Of a stretch of DNA of 20,059 bases, positions 1 through 7,302 are shown piece after piece. Below the pieces are notes generated by a model, which ran no database searches, was not told where the DNA came from, and saw only the letters and a list, made by a program, of their open reading frames with translations. Position 1 is the first letter of the stretch, and each line of letters starts with the position of its first letter. The translations under genes and the position numbers were made by a program. This DNA is from an uncultured Actinomycetes bacterium (GTDB lineage Bacteria; Actinomycetota; Acidimicrobiia; Acidimicrobiales; Ilumatobacteraceae), in contig CALBSD010000093.1 of assembly GCA_937927625.1 (NCBI GenBank), forward strand, positions 1 to 20,059. Reading direction: 5' to 3'.

Positions 1-318
1 TCAGAATCAAATGAATTCGTGTCGGACTACTTTGACTTCTCTATTTACATTGATGCCGCTGAAGAAGACATTGAGAAGTGGTACATCGATCGCTTCCAAG
101 CGTTGCGCGAGACAGTGTTCCGTGACCCGGACAGTTTCTTCCAGCACTATGCACATCTCACCGATGATGAAGCAGTGGAGATGGCCCGCACCATTTGGCG
201 CGAGATCAACGGTAAGAACTTGGTGGAGAACATTGAGCCCACCAAGTCACGTGCTTCACTTTTGGTGAAGAAGGGCGCGGATCACCGCGTCACCAAAGTG
301 AACCTGCGCCGCTTGTAA
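1..318 (+). CDS. coaA: Pantothenate kinase, type I (C-terminal part)
   Basis: This reading frame is open from the first base and ends with TAA at 316-318, so only the last 105 residues are present and the gene begins to the left of the window. Type I pantothenate kinase phosphorylates pantothenate, the first committed step of CoA synthesis, in the cytosol. The segment matches the conserved C-terminal part of the family: a VSDYFDFSIYID strand, a WYIDRF segment, an ALRETVFRDP segment, an IWREINGKNL segment, and a terminal run ending in a basic VNLRRL. A GTG at 19 lies inside the conserved strand and is an internal valine codon, not the start. The gene converges on rmuC with a 3-base gap. CoA supply suits the many acyl-CoA enzymes nearby, but no regulatory link is visible. 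Confidence 0.93.
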   Translation, partial: SESNEFVSDYFDFSIYIDAAEEDIEKWYIDRFQALRETVFRDPDSFFQHYAHLTDDEAVEMARTIWREINGKNLVENIEPTKSRASLLVKKGADHRVTKVNLRRL

Positions 319-321
319 GTC

Positions 322-1605
322 TTACGACTCAAGCTCGCCAGAGAATGGCGATGGCAATTCAGCAGCTGCTTCTGGAGCATTCACTGCGCGTGGAGAAGCG
401 GTCTCGATTGACTTCACATCTTTGATATCTGTTTGCACAACACCAAGGTCTTTGAACTTGCGCAATGTCACCAACAAACGGCGTTCAAAGGAAGCAACCA
501 TGTCGTTGTAGGCGGTATTTGTTGTGCCGAGGTTCTTGCCCATCTTGTTGATCTCATCGATCACAGTGCCAACTCGGTCGTACACCTCAACACCCAACTT
601 GGCGACCATCTCTGCGTGTTCCGCAAGTGAATGAGCTTGCCATCCCTTTGAAATGGTCAAAAGTAAAGCCAGCAAGTTGACCGGAGACGCGATGAGAACG
701 CGCTGCTTCATTGCATCGTCAAGAAGTGCAGTATCGGCCTTCATTGCATCAGCAACAAAACCTTCACCTGGGATGAACATAATGACGAAGTCAGGTGTTG
801 CATGACCGAACTGGTCCCAATACTTCTTTTCAGCCAATGTCTTTACGTGCATACGCAAATCTTTTGCATGCTGCTTGAGCTCAATCTCTTGCTGAGCGAC
901 ATCGGATGTTTCTTGCATTCGCAAATAGGCAGCAAGTGGAGCCTTCGAGTCCACTGCAAGACGAGCACCACTTGGCAAATTGATAACAACGTCCGGACGT
1001 TGATCACGTTCACCAACACCGCCAGTGAACTGCTCGGTGAAGTCACAATAGTTCTCCATGCCGGCGAGTCGAATGACATTGCGCAATTGGTTCTCACCCC
1101 ACGAACCGCGTGCCGTCGGTGACTTCAGCGCATTCTTCAGCGAAGTTGTTGATTCTTGCAATGTGGTGATCTGGCCCGTGAGTGCAAGCACCGTTGCCTG
1201 CTCAGCGGTGTATGTGCCCTGTAAAGCGGTGACAGATTCAGTGAGCTGCTTGATGCGCTCTTCAAATGGTTGCAACAGAATCTGTGCTTGTTGCTGAAGT
1301 GCTTGTGATTGACCTGCAAGGGTTTGATTCGCTTGCTGTTCTGCTTGTGCATTGTTCGCAGCGAGAGCTTGTTGTGCGGTCTTCAACATTTCTGTTTGCA
1401 CAGCACCTTGCACACCAGCACTAATGGCATTGATATCAATGGAAGCCTTTACGGCCTCGATGATGGGCGCCATATCAACCTGAGGCGCAGCCACTGTGAT
1501 GGGCGCTGCTGGAGCGGCACTCTGTGAACCGCCCGCAATTTTGAGACCGACGAAGACAACTGCACCTATGAGGACAACGAGGAGGAGAACAATGACGGCT
1601 TGCAT
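322..1605 (-). CDS. rmuC: RmuC-family DNA recombination protein
   Basis: This is a 427-residue protein of the RmuC family, linked in E. coli to limiting recombination between inverted repeats; the fold resembles a nuclease domain, and the biochemical activity is poorly defined. A hydrophobic N-terminal segment (about residues 3-24) is followed by an Ala/Gln-rich probable coiled coil (about 40-165). The RmuC domain then begins around TARGSWGENQLRNVI and continues through RPDVVINLPSG, VDSKAPLAAY and FIPGEGFVADA. The C-terminal tail is low-complexity (Ala/Pro/Glu). A GTG at 1611 lies two codons upstream of the ATG at 1605. I prefer the ATG because it starts directly before the membrane anchor and a CATACT hexamer lies 7 nt upstream of it. 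The gene is convergent with coaA. Family assignment is firm; the start is uncertain by two codons. Confidence 0.93.
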   Translation of the reverse strand: MQAVIVLLLVVLIGAVVFVGLKIAGGSQSAAPAAPITVAAPQVDMAPIIEAVKASIDINAISAGVQGAVQTEMLKTAQQALAANNAQAEQQANQTLAGQSQALQQQAQILLQPFEERIKQLTESVTALQGTYTAEQATVLALTGQITTLQESTTSLKNALKSPTARGSWGENQLRNVIRLAGMENYCDFTEQFTGGVGERDQRPDVVINLPSGARLAVDSKAPLAAYLRMQETSDVAQQEIELKQHAKDLRMHVKTLAEKKYWDQFGHATPDFVIMFIPGEGFVADAMKADTALLDDAMKQRVLIASPVNLLALLLTISKGWQAHSLAEHAEMVAKLGVEVYDRVGTVIDEINKMGKNLGTTNTAYNDMVASFERRLLVTLRKFKDLGVVQTDIKDVKSIETASPRAVNAPEAAAELPSPFSGELES

Positions 1606-1658
1606 GCCCACAAGTATGACAGTCGGGTGTAACGCAGAATCAGACCCAAATGGGCCAA

Positions 1659-2021
1659 TTAGCGGTGCAATGCGTTGAGGTAGTTGTACACGGTGATGCG
1701 TGAGACGCCCATTGCGTCTGCAACATCTTCCACCGCACGACGTAAAATGAATGCGCCTCGCTGATCCAACATTTTCACGGCCAATTGCTTGTCGTTGCGA
1801 GAGAGGTCAGGCAGCTTTGCGCCCAGTTCCTTCTCCACTTGTTCAATCAATCGATCCAGTGCGCCGTGCAAACGAGGCAAGCGAACAGCGGCGATAATTT
1901 CGCCCTCCCATTCCAACGCCATGTCACTGATACGTGCGTCGTCCACCGACACAAGCTGTGCACCCACCGCATCAAGAATGGGCTTCACTGCATTCAGCAA
2001 AGGATGCTGAACAAAAGCCAC
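1659..2021 (-). CDS. Small helix-turn-helix transcriptional regulator
   Basis: A 120-residue protein with an N-terminal domain of unknown fold and a C-terminal helix-turn-helix at about residues 94-118 (AVEDVADAMGVSRITVYNYL). That helix resembles the DauR/YheO-type HTH, where the recognition helix carries SR-x-TVYNYL. The central part (LHGALDRLIEQVEKELGAKL) looks helical and may dimerise. The GTG start at 2021 overlaps the TAG stop of the upstream thiamine-binding-type gene by one base (TAGTG), so the two are translationally coupled. A pairing of this HTH with a ligand-binding partner suggests a two-protein sensor and regulator, but this is inference. No target site was identified. The DNA-binding call is good; the specific function is unknown. 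Confidence 0.75.
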   Translation of the reverse strand: MAFVQHPLLNAVKPILDAVGAQLVSVDDARISDMALEWEGEIIAAVRLPRLHGALDRLIEQVEKELGAKLPDLSRNDKQLAVKMLDQRGAFILRRAVEDVADAMGVSRITVYNYLNALHR

Positions 2022-2254
2022 TAGCCGACCACCTCAGTGTCGATGGTGACGTGAGTGGCGCCATGGGCATACGCCGTGGCGAGAAGAATGGAAACCGCAG
2101 GGCCGACCTGGGCCGCGTCGGTGGTGAATGCTGAGCCAAAGACGCCAATCTCAACGGGGATGCCAAGTGCTTCCACTGCTGCCACCGCGAGGGTGACTCG
2201 CTCGGGAGCCTCGCCCATTTCAAAGGGCTCAATGGTGAATTCGACCTTGATCAC
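2021..2254 (-). CDS. Thiamine-binding protein, MTH1187/YkoF-like
   Basis: A 77-residue protein starting VIKVEFTIEPFEMGE and ending ATHVTIDTEVVG. The opening strand, an EPF-x-x-GE turn, a helix (VTLAVAAVEALG), a VEIGVFGSAFTTD strand-loop and a final GATHVTI strand match the small MTH1187/YkoF ferredoxin-like family. Some members of that family bind thiamine or its hydroxymethylpyrimidine part. An in-frame extension upstream exists but is unlike the family and runs into the NUDIX gene end. I chose the GTG at 2254, which also lies 7 nt downstream of a TAGGCT box (2262-2267). It overlaps the HTH gene by one base. The ligand is inferred from family, not seen. Confidence 0.75.
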   Translation of the reverse strand: MIKVEFTIEPFEMGEAPERVTLAVAAVEALGIPVEIGVFGSAFTTDAAQVGPAVSILLATAYAHGATHVTIDTEVVG

Positions 2255-2261
2255 GATGGAA

Positions 2262-2267
2262 AGCCTA
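2262..2267 (-). promoter_or_regulatory. Putative -10 box, leaderless start of the thiamine-binding-type gene
   Basis: TAGGCT on the minus strand fits TANNNT. A 7-nt spacer separates it from the GTG at 2254, so a transcript would begin at or next to the start codon. No Shine-Dalgarno sequence is visible. No clear -35 hexamer was found. Confidence 0.5.
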
Positions 2268-2286
2268 AGGGGCTGATTTCGGGGCG

Positions 2287-2817
2287 CTACAGCCCGATAC
2301 GAGGCAAAACCAGGGCAAGGCTGTCCGGAAGGAAGGAATTCTGGCCAATTCGGGCTCTCAAGCCCCCTGCTGGCACCCATTCGGTCTCAGTGATTTCCCC
2401 ATCGGAATAGGCAAAGGGGCCATCACAGACCACCTGGAAGCACGCTGCCACCAGCTTCACATCACCATCTCTATATGCACCCGTGCCGAGGGGCTGGAGA
2501 GCCACCCCCATGACCCCAAGTTCCTCCGCCAGCTCTCGCTGCGCTGCCACTTCCCAGGTCTCCCCCGGAGACACCACGCCCCCCACGGCGACATCCCACC
2601 AACCGGGCCACACATCCTTGGTTTCTGCCCGGCGATGCACCAGCAATTCCCCGCGGGTTGACCGCACGGCGATGAAGACAGCTCGATGCCAGAGAGCCTC
2701 GGCCCGCATCTGCTGACGAGTCACGAGACGCAGCACATTGCCCAACGCATCAACCACTTCCACCATCTCATGGGGTGAGTTCTCTGGGTGCGCTGCCGCA
2801 GGTGTGACCATCGCCAT
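2287..2817 (-). CDS. NUDIX hydrolase
   Basis: A 176-residue NUDIX protein from the ATG at 2817. The NUDIX box is intact: G80-x5-E86-x7-R94-E95-L96-x-E98-E99-x-G101-V102 (GVVSPGETWEVAAQRELAEE). The N-terminal part (VEVVDALGNVLRLVTRQQMR, then HRAVFIAVRS, then LLVHRRAETKDVWPGWWD) resembles the YfcD / isopentenyl-diphosphate-isomerase-like NUDIX branch. Substrate is not determinable; it hydrolyses or rearranges some nucleoside-diphosphate-linked or diphosphate compound. A GGTAGG lies 4 nt upstream of the ATG at 2817 and 10 nt upstream of the in-frame ATG at 2811; either could be the start. A further upstream ATG at 2856 would overlap the divergent amidohydrolase gene and is less likely. The gene is distinctly GC-rich compared with its divergent neighbour. 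Thirty-two nt separate it from the next minus gene. Confidence 0.9.
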   Translation of the reverse strand: MAMVTPAAAHPENSPHEMVEVVDALGNVLRLVTRQQMRAEALWHRAVFIAVRSTRGELLVHRRAETKDVWPGWWDVAVGGVVSPGETWEVAAQRELAEELGVMGVALQPLGTGAYRDGDVKLVAACFQVVCDGPFAYSDGEITETEWVPAGGLRARIGQNSFLPDSLALVLPRIGL

Positions 2818-2822
2818 CTGCC

Positions 2823-2828
2823 TACCAT
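2823..2828 (+). promoter_or_regulatory. Possible -10 box for the M20 amidohydrolase gene
   Basis: TACCAT fits TANNNT and lies 5 nt upstream of the ATG at 2834. That is one base shorter than the spacing seen at other leaderless candidates here. No Shine-Dalgarno is visible. It lies in the 16-nt gap between divergent genes, so any -35 element would sit inside the NUDIX coding sequence. Confidence 0.3.
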
Positions 2829-2833
2829 TGAGC

Positions 2834-4087
2834 ATGAGCAAAAACACTCTCTCCACCGACGACGCACGCGATCAGCATGGCAACCCAACTGGTTTGTTGG
2901 AACAAGCAAATGACGTATTCGACGACATGGTGGCGATGCGCCGCGACTTGCACGAGTGGCCAGAAATTTCCAACTACTTGCCACGCACACGTGATCGCGT
3001 GTTGCAGTCGCTCGAAGGTTTGCCACTCGACATCACCTTGCATGAAACAACAAGTGGCATCGCAGCAATGCTCACCGGCGACAAGCCCGGCCCCACTGTT
3101 CTTCTTCGTGCAGACATGGACGCACTTCCCATGCCCGAAGACACCGACGTTGCATTTAAGTCTCGTGAAGAAAACATCATGCACGCATGTGGTCACGACA
3201 CGCACACCGCAATGCTCATGGGTGCGGCAAAAATTCTCAGCGCGCGCAAAGCAGACATCACAGGTCGTGTGTTGTTCATGTTCCAACCAGGCGAAGAGGG
3301 CTACAACGGCGCATCGGAAATGTTGAATGAAGGTTTGCTCGATGTGGGAACCGAATCACCCATCACCGGTGCATTCGCAATTCACGCAGCATCAAACATT
3401 CCTGGTGGCTTTCTTGGTTTGAAGGGTGGCACGATGATGGCGTCGAGTGACTCATTCACTCTCACCATTAAGGGAAAGGGCGGACACGGCAGTGCACCAC
3501 ACTTCACACTCGACCCCGTTCCAGTTGCATGCGAAATAGTTCAGGCATTGCAAACTTTGGTAACACGCCGTATTGATGTGTTCGACCCAGGCGTCATCAC
3601 AGTGACACAGATTCACACCGGCACCACTAGCAACGTGATCCCCGAAACAGCAATGATTAACGGCACAATTCGCGCCGTGAGTGAGCGCACACGTTCACTC
3701 ATTCACGATGGTCTTCGTCGCGTTGCAGAAGGAATCGTTTCTGCTCATGGCATGGACGTTGAGATTGAACTGCACATTGGTTACGACGTCACCGTCAATG
3801 ATCATGACTTCGCAGGTTTCGCAGCTGATGTTGCAACAGCCGTATCAGGTGATCGCAATGTTCGTCTCATGGAGAACCCAGTCATGGGTGCAGAGGACTT
3901 CAGCTACGTGTTGAATCGCGTGCAGGGCGCAATGATGTTCCTTGGTCTTATGCCTGAAGGAATGGACATCATGCAGGCCGCGCCAAACCACAGCAACCGT
4001 GCTGTGTACGCAGAGGACTACATGCGTCGCGGAACTGCTGTGTACTCAGCAATGGCATTGCGCCATTTAGGCGTCGCTCTCAGCTGA
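2834..4087 (+). CDS. M20D-family amidohydrolase / peptidase
   Basis: A 417-residue metal-dependent amidohydrolase of the M20D type (hippurate hydrolase, N-acyl-amino-acid hydrolase, IAA-amino-acid hydrolase relatives). It cleaves an amide between an acyl group and an amino acid, probably in the cytosol since no signal peptide is seen. Metal-site motifs are in order: ADMDALPMPE; HACGHDTH with C119 and H121; FQPGEEG with E154/E155; AIHAASN with H184; and H386 near the C terminus. The dimerisation domain begins near KGKGGHGSAPH, and GAEDFSYVL is present. I start at the ATG at 2834; the frame is open further upstream but only antisense to the NUDIX gene. Its TGA overlaps the ATG of the acyl-CoA dehydrogenase by one base, implying coupling. 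The exact substrate is unknown. Confidence 0.93.
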   Translation: MSKNTLSTDDARDQHGNPTGLLEQANDVFDDMVAMRRDLHEWPEISNYLPRTRDRVLQSLEGLPLDITLHETTSGIAAMLTGDKPGPTVLLRADMDALPMPEDTDVAFKSREENIMHACGHDTHTAMLMGAAKILSARKADITGRVLFMFQPGEEGYNGASEMLNEGLLDVGTESPITGAFAIHAASNIPGGFLGLKGGTMMASSDSFTLTIKGKGGHGSAPHFTLDPVPVACEIVQALQTLVTRRIDVFDPGVITVTQIHTGTTSNVIPETAMINGTIRAVSERTRSLIHDGLRRVAEGIVSAHGMDVEIELHIGYDVTVNDHDFAGFAADVATAVSGDRNVRLMENPVMGAEDFSYVLNRVQGAMMFLGLMPEGMDIMQAAPNHSNRAVYAEDYMRRGTAVYSAMALRHLGVALS

Positions 4088-5313
4088 TGTATCAGTTCAC
4101 TCTTGACTGGATAGAGGAGAACTGGAACGACTCCTTAACGTTGCGCCAATGGTGGCAATTAATGAGCGATGCGAAACTTTCATTTCCGCGTTGGCCAGCA
4201 GCATGGTTTGGACGTGACTGCACAGAAAGCGAACAGAACGACATCGCTCGAGCCTTTGCGGACAAGGGAGTACTTGGCCCTCCCACTGGTCTAGGTGTAC
4301 TCATGGGTGCTCCTGTCACGATGACGTTTGGTACTGAAGAACAAAAACAACGATGGCTTCCTTCGCTGGCCGATGGCACGGAAGGTTGGTGTCAACTCTT
4401 CAGTGAACCCGGTGCAGGTTCCGACCTTGCGAGTGTGTCGTGTCGGGCAGAACGAGACGGCGACGAATGGGTCATCAACGGCCAAAAGGTGTGGACATCT
4501 GGTGCGTTGCATTCCACCCGAGGAATGTTGGTGGCGCGAAATGATTTCGATCAGCCCAAACACAAAGGCCTGACTTATTTCATTATTGACTTAGAGCAGC
4601 CGGGCGTTGAAATCAGGCCAATCAAACAAATGAATGGCGCTGCACACTTCAATGAGGTCTTCTTCAATGATGCGCGGGTCAGCGATGCCGACCGTGTCTC
4701 AGATGTCAATAATGGTTGGGCAATCACTGCAGCAACATTGGGATTTGAGCGAAGCGGTCTTTCCGAAGGTGCTGGTGGTGGCGTGCGAGTAGCAGCTGGT
4801 AAGCAAGCAGGAAATCTTGACCGCACGGTTGGCGAGCTTCTCGAACTAGTCAAGGCATCGAAATCACATCCCGATGAATACGGCGGACTCTTCTCGTCCT
4901 TGCAGAAAATTCGACAGGCAACTGGGATGAATGCAATTCAACGTCAGAAGATGGTGGACCTCTATATGAATGAACGCATCGCAGAGATGACTCGAGAACG
5001 AATCACATCTTCCATGAAGAAGGGCCAGTCGCCTGGTCCTGAAGCATCCACAATGAAGTTGCATTGGACGAATGGCTTACGCATCTCTCGAGACCTCGGG
5101 ATGGAATTACTGGGAGCAGAAGGAATGCTGACCGGTGGTGATCTTCAGGTCGAGGGAAAGGTGCAACATTTCTTCCTCTCTATGCCTTCAGCGTCCATTG
5201 CGGGCGGCAGCGACGAAGTGCAACGCAACATCATTGGCGAGAAGAGCCTGGGTCTTCCTAAAGATGCGCAAACCGATCCCAAAACCCCATTCAAAGACAT
5301 TCCAAAGAACTGA
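4087..5313 (+). CDS. Acyl-CoA dehydrogenase family protein
   Basis: A 408-residue flavoprotein of the acyl-CoA dehydrogenase family, introducing a C2=C3 double bond into a CoA thioester using FAD. Visible landmarks are FSEPGAGSDLASV (about 105-117), NGQKVWTSGA (131-140), the basic/amphipathic C-terminal half, and IAGGSDEVQRNIIGEKSLGL (371-390). The MCAD-type catalytic glutamate of the YEGT motif is replaced: the aligned position is Gly in IAGGSDEVQR. A Glu at 221 in GFERSG is a candidate base in the position used by isovaleryl- and long-chain-type enzymes (inference). Its ATG at 4087 overlaps the upstream TGA (TGATG), and it is followed by a hotdog-type gene after one base. The substrate is unknown. 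Confidence 0.93.
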   Translation: MYQFTLDWIEENWNDSLTLRQWWQLMSDAKLSFPRWPAAWFGRDCTESEQNDIARAFADKGVLGPPTGLGVLMGAPVTMTFGTEEQKQRWLPSLADGTEGWCQLFSEPGAGSDLASVSCRAERDGDEWVINGQKVWTSGALHSTRGMLVARNDFDQPKHKGLTYFIIDLEQPGVEIRPIKQMNGAAHFNEVFFNDARVSDADRVSDVNNGWAITAATLGFERSGLSEGAGGGVRVAAGKQAGNLDRTVGELLELVKASKSHPDEYGGLFSSLQKIRQATGMNAIQRQKMVDLYMNERIAEMTRERITSSMKKGQSPGPEASTMKLHWTNGLRISRDLGMELLGAEGMLTGGDLQVEGKVQHFFLSMPSASIAGGSDEVQRNIIGEKSLGLPKDAQTDPKTPFKDIPKN

Positions 5314-5314
5314 C

Positions 5315-6184
5315 ATGACACTGATTTCCAGCGGCGTTTGCCATCCTCGCAATCTCTCCATTAATTCCAAGGGCAGCATTCATGACGATGCGACTGCAAC
5401 GGAATTGGGTTTCCGTGCTGGGACCGTTGCAGGTGATATTCACTTAGAACAGTTCGGCGGAATTCTCGTTTCGGCTTTCGGTCAACAATGGTTTGAGACC
5501 GGATCTCTCAGCATGTACTTCATGCATGCCACCGCTGATGCTGAACCTGTCGAAGCAACTCTTGACGTTGGCGACTCACAAACGCCTTTGCAAAATACTC
5601 AAGTTGCTGCTCGCATGCAGACACCCGAAGGCATCACCGTTGCTGAAGGAACCGCAAGTGTGGGCACTCACTCATCGCCTACTGCGTTGTATGCACGCGA
5701 CCGGCGAGGTGTTGATGCATCCACACTCAAGATGCTTCGTTATGCACAGCCTGGTCGACCACTTGAAACAATTACTCGACAAGCACCTGGCGCTGATCAA
5801 ATTCTTCGTCAATCGCGCGGCATCATGACGTCGCCTCTTGATTGGTATGTCGGCGACTCACCTTGGGGCGGACCTATCTGTTCCCCACTCACTGCATGTC
5901 GTGTTCTTGTTGCAGGAATGACTGAGTCCATTGAGAAGGAATGTGGAGACTTTGTCGGTCTTTATGGTGCCATTGAGATCCGAAACCACAATGGTCCACT
6001 TCTCCTGAATACCGACTACACCGTCACTGGTCGTGTCCTTGATGTCGCTGACTCTCCGAAGACCGAAGTGTTGTGGTTCACCACCGAAGCGAGAGTTGCA
6101 GGTCAGCCAGATAGTGCGCCCATCGCAAGCCTCACGATGATGACAAGACTGCTCAAGGATTCTTCACCTCTCTATTCGGAATAG
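5315..6184 (+). CDS. Uncharacterised protein, possible MaoC/hotdog-fold
   Basis: A 289-residue protein starting at the ATG one base after the acyl-CoA dehydrogenase stop. An in-frame ATG lies far upstream at 5135, but it is inside the dehydrogenase gene, so I reject it. The sequence LGFRAGTVAGDIHLEQFG followed by a glycine-rich helix and a strand (GSLSMYFMHATADAEPVEAT) recalls the central helix and strands of hotdog-fold enoyl-CoA hydratases and thioesterases. A second, similar half (GPLLLNTDYTVTGRVLDVADS, then EVLWFTTEARV) may be another hotdog. I cannot see a clean MaoC Asp-x4-His signature, so the fold is a tentative reading. Position next to a dehydrogenase suggests action on the enoyl-CoA or acyl-CoA product. 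Confidence 0.6.
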   Translation: MTLISSGVCHPRNLSINSKGSIHDDATATELGFRAGTVAGDIHLEQFGGILVSAFGQQWFETGSLSMYFMHATADAEPVEATLDVGDSQTPLQNTQVAARMQTPEGITVAEGTASVGTHSSPTALYARDRRGVDASTLKMLRYAQPGRPLETITRQAPGADQILRQSRGIMTSPLDWYVGDSPWGGPICSPLTACRVLVAGMTESIEKECGDFVGLYGAIEIRNHNGPLLLNTDYTVTGRVLDVADSPKTEVLWFTTEARVAGQPDSAPIASLTMMTRLLKDSSPLYSE

Positions 6185-6202
6185 TGCTCTATCTCAGAGG
6201 AT

Positions 6203-6208
6203 TAGAGT
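6203..6208 (+). promoter_or_regulatory. Putative -10 box, leaderless start of the F420-type oxidoreductase
   Basis: TAGAGT fits TANNNT and is separated by 6 nt (tcggga) from the ATG at 6215. A transcript starting at the A would be leaderless. No -35 hexamer is clear. The box lies in the 30-nt gap after the hotdog gene, so this oxidoreductase may have its own promoter. Confidence 0.5.
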
Positions 6209-6214
6209 TCGGGA

Positions 6215-7255
6215 ATGGCAAACGGTCACGCAAAGCTCGGATACAACACTGGTTATTGGGGCAGCGGTCCGCCTCAAGGTGCCCTTGAAGCAATCAAAGA
6301 AGCTGATCGTCTTGGTTACGACAGCGTGTGGACAGCAGAGGCCTATGGCAGCGACGCCTTAACTCCCCTCGCATGGTGGGGCGCACATACCGAGAACGTT
6401 CGTCTGGGCACATCCATTGTGCAGATGAGCGCCCGTACTCCTGCTGCAACAGCAATGGCCGCAATGACGATGGATCACCTCAGCAATGGTCGATTCATTC
6501 TCGGGCTCGGCGCATCGGGACCACAAGTTGTTGAAGGTTGGTACGGACAGCCGTATCCAAAGCCACTCGCACGTACGCGTGAATATGTTGACATTGTTCG
6601 TCAAATCATTGCTCGCGGTGAACCAGTTGACTTCCAAGGCGAGTTTTACAACATGCCGTATCCCGGTGGTACTGGTCTCGGCAAACCTTTGAAGAGCACC
6701 ATTCATCCACGCCGCACGGAGATTCCTATCTTCCTCGGCGCAGAAGGACCAAAGAACGTTGCCCTCTCCGCAGAAATCTGTGATGGTTGGCTTCCGTTGT
6801 TCTTTAGTCCAAAAGAAGATGCGTACTACCGCGAGTGCTTGAACAATGGTTTCGCAAAGAGTGGCGAGGCAAACAAAGCAGAACGTTTTGAAGTCGCTGC
6901 AGTTCTCACCGTTGTTCCTGGCGATGACATTGAGAAATGCGCCGACATGGTGCGCCCATTCCTAGCCCTGTATGCAGGCGGCATGGGTGCGCGCGATGTG
7001 AACTTCCACTTCGAGGTCTTCGCTCGCATGGGATACGAAGATGTTGCGTTAAAGGTGCAAGACCTCTATCTCGCAGGCAAGAAAGCAGAAGCTGCTGCTG
7101 CAATCCCACTCTCAATGGTGGAAGATGTTGCGTTAATCGGTCCGCCTGCCAAGATCAAAGACGAAGCAGCGAAGTGGCGCGAAACTTGCATCACCACATT
7201 CCTTGTAGGTGGTCCAGCACAAGCACTCGCGATGTACCCAGAATTACTTTTGTAA
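6215..7255 (+). CDS. LLM-class F420-dependent oxidoreductase
   Basis: A 346-residue luciferase-like monooxygenase-fold (TIM barrel) protein. The pattern LGYNTGYWG near the N terminus, ADRLGYDSVWTAEAYGSDAL, RLGTSIVQMSARTPAATAM, MTMDHLSNGRFILGLGASGP and VVEGWYG matches actinobacterial F420-type members resembling Mycobacterium tuberculosis Rv3520c. Such enzymes use reduced deazaflavin F420 to reduce or oxidise organic substrates; the substrate here is not known. A further conserved block reads EIPIFLGAEGPKNVALSAEI. It follows the hotdog gene by 30 nt, and it has its own TANNNT box. Assignment to the LLM family is strong; use of F420 over FMN is inferred from similarity to the actinobacterial group. 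Confidence 0.9.
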   Translation: MANGHAKLGYNTGYWGSGPPQGALEAIKEADRLGYDSVWTAEAYGSDALTPLAWWGAHTENVRLGTSIVQMSARTPAATAMAAMTMDHLSNGRFILGLGASGPQVVEGWYGQPYPKPLARTREYVDIVRQIIARGEPVDFQGEFYNMPYPGGTGLGKPLKSTIHPRRTEIPIFLGAEGPKNVALSAEICDGWLPLFFSPKEDAYYRECLNNGFAKSGEANKAERFEVAAVLTVVPGDDIEKCADMVRPFLALYAGGMGARDVNFHFEVFARMGYEDVALKVQDLYLAGKKAEAAAAIPLSMVEDVALIGPPAKIKDEAAKWRETCITTFLVGGPAQALAMYPELLL

Positions 7256-7266
7256 TTCAATCGCAA

Positions 7267-7296
7267 TTGCCAATATTCAAACATCACACCTAAGGT
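7267..7296 (+). promoter_or_regulatory. Promoter of dut, leaderless type
   Basis: A -35-like TTGCCA (7267-7272), an 18-nt spacer and a -10 TAAGGT (7291-7296) lie upstream of the GTG at 7303, with 6 nt between box and codon. This is the best complete promoter in the window. The same AAGGTG could be read as a Shine-Dalgarno, so both readings remain possible. Confidence 0.55.
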
Positions 7297-7302
7297 GTTG
7301 CC

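Noticed and set aside
2255..2380. N-terminal extension of the thiamine-binding-type protein to 2380
   Set aside because: It overlaps the NUDIX 3' end and the family begins at the IKVEF strand.
2738..2833. N-terminal extension of the M20 amidohydrolase to 2738
   Set aside because: It is antisense to the NUDIX coding region and lacks family similarity.
5135..5314. Upstream extension of the hotdog-like gene to the ATG at 5135
   Set aside because: It lies inside the acyl-CoA dehydrogenase gene in another frame; the ATG directly after the stop at 5313 is natural.
6187..6207. Short CTCTA...TAGAG inverted repeat in the hotdog/oxidoreductase gap as a terminator
   Set aside because: Only five base pairs, long loop and no T-run; better read as part of the TAGAGT box.
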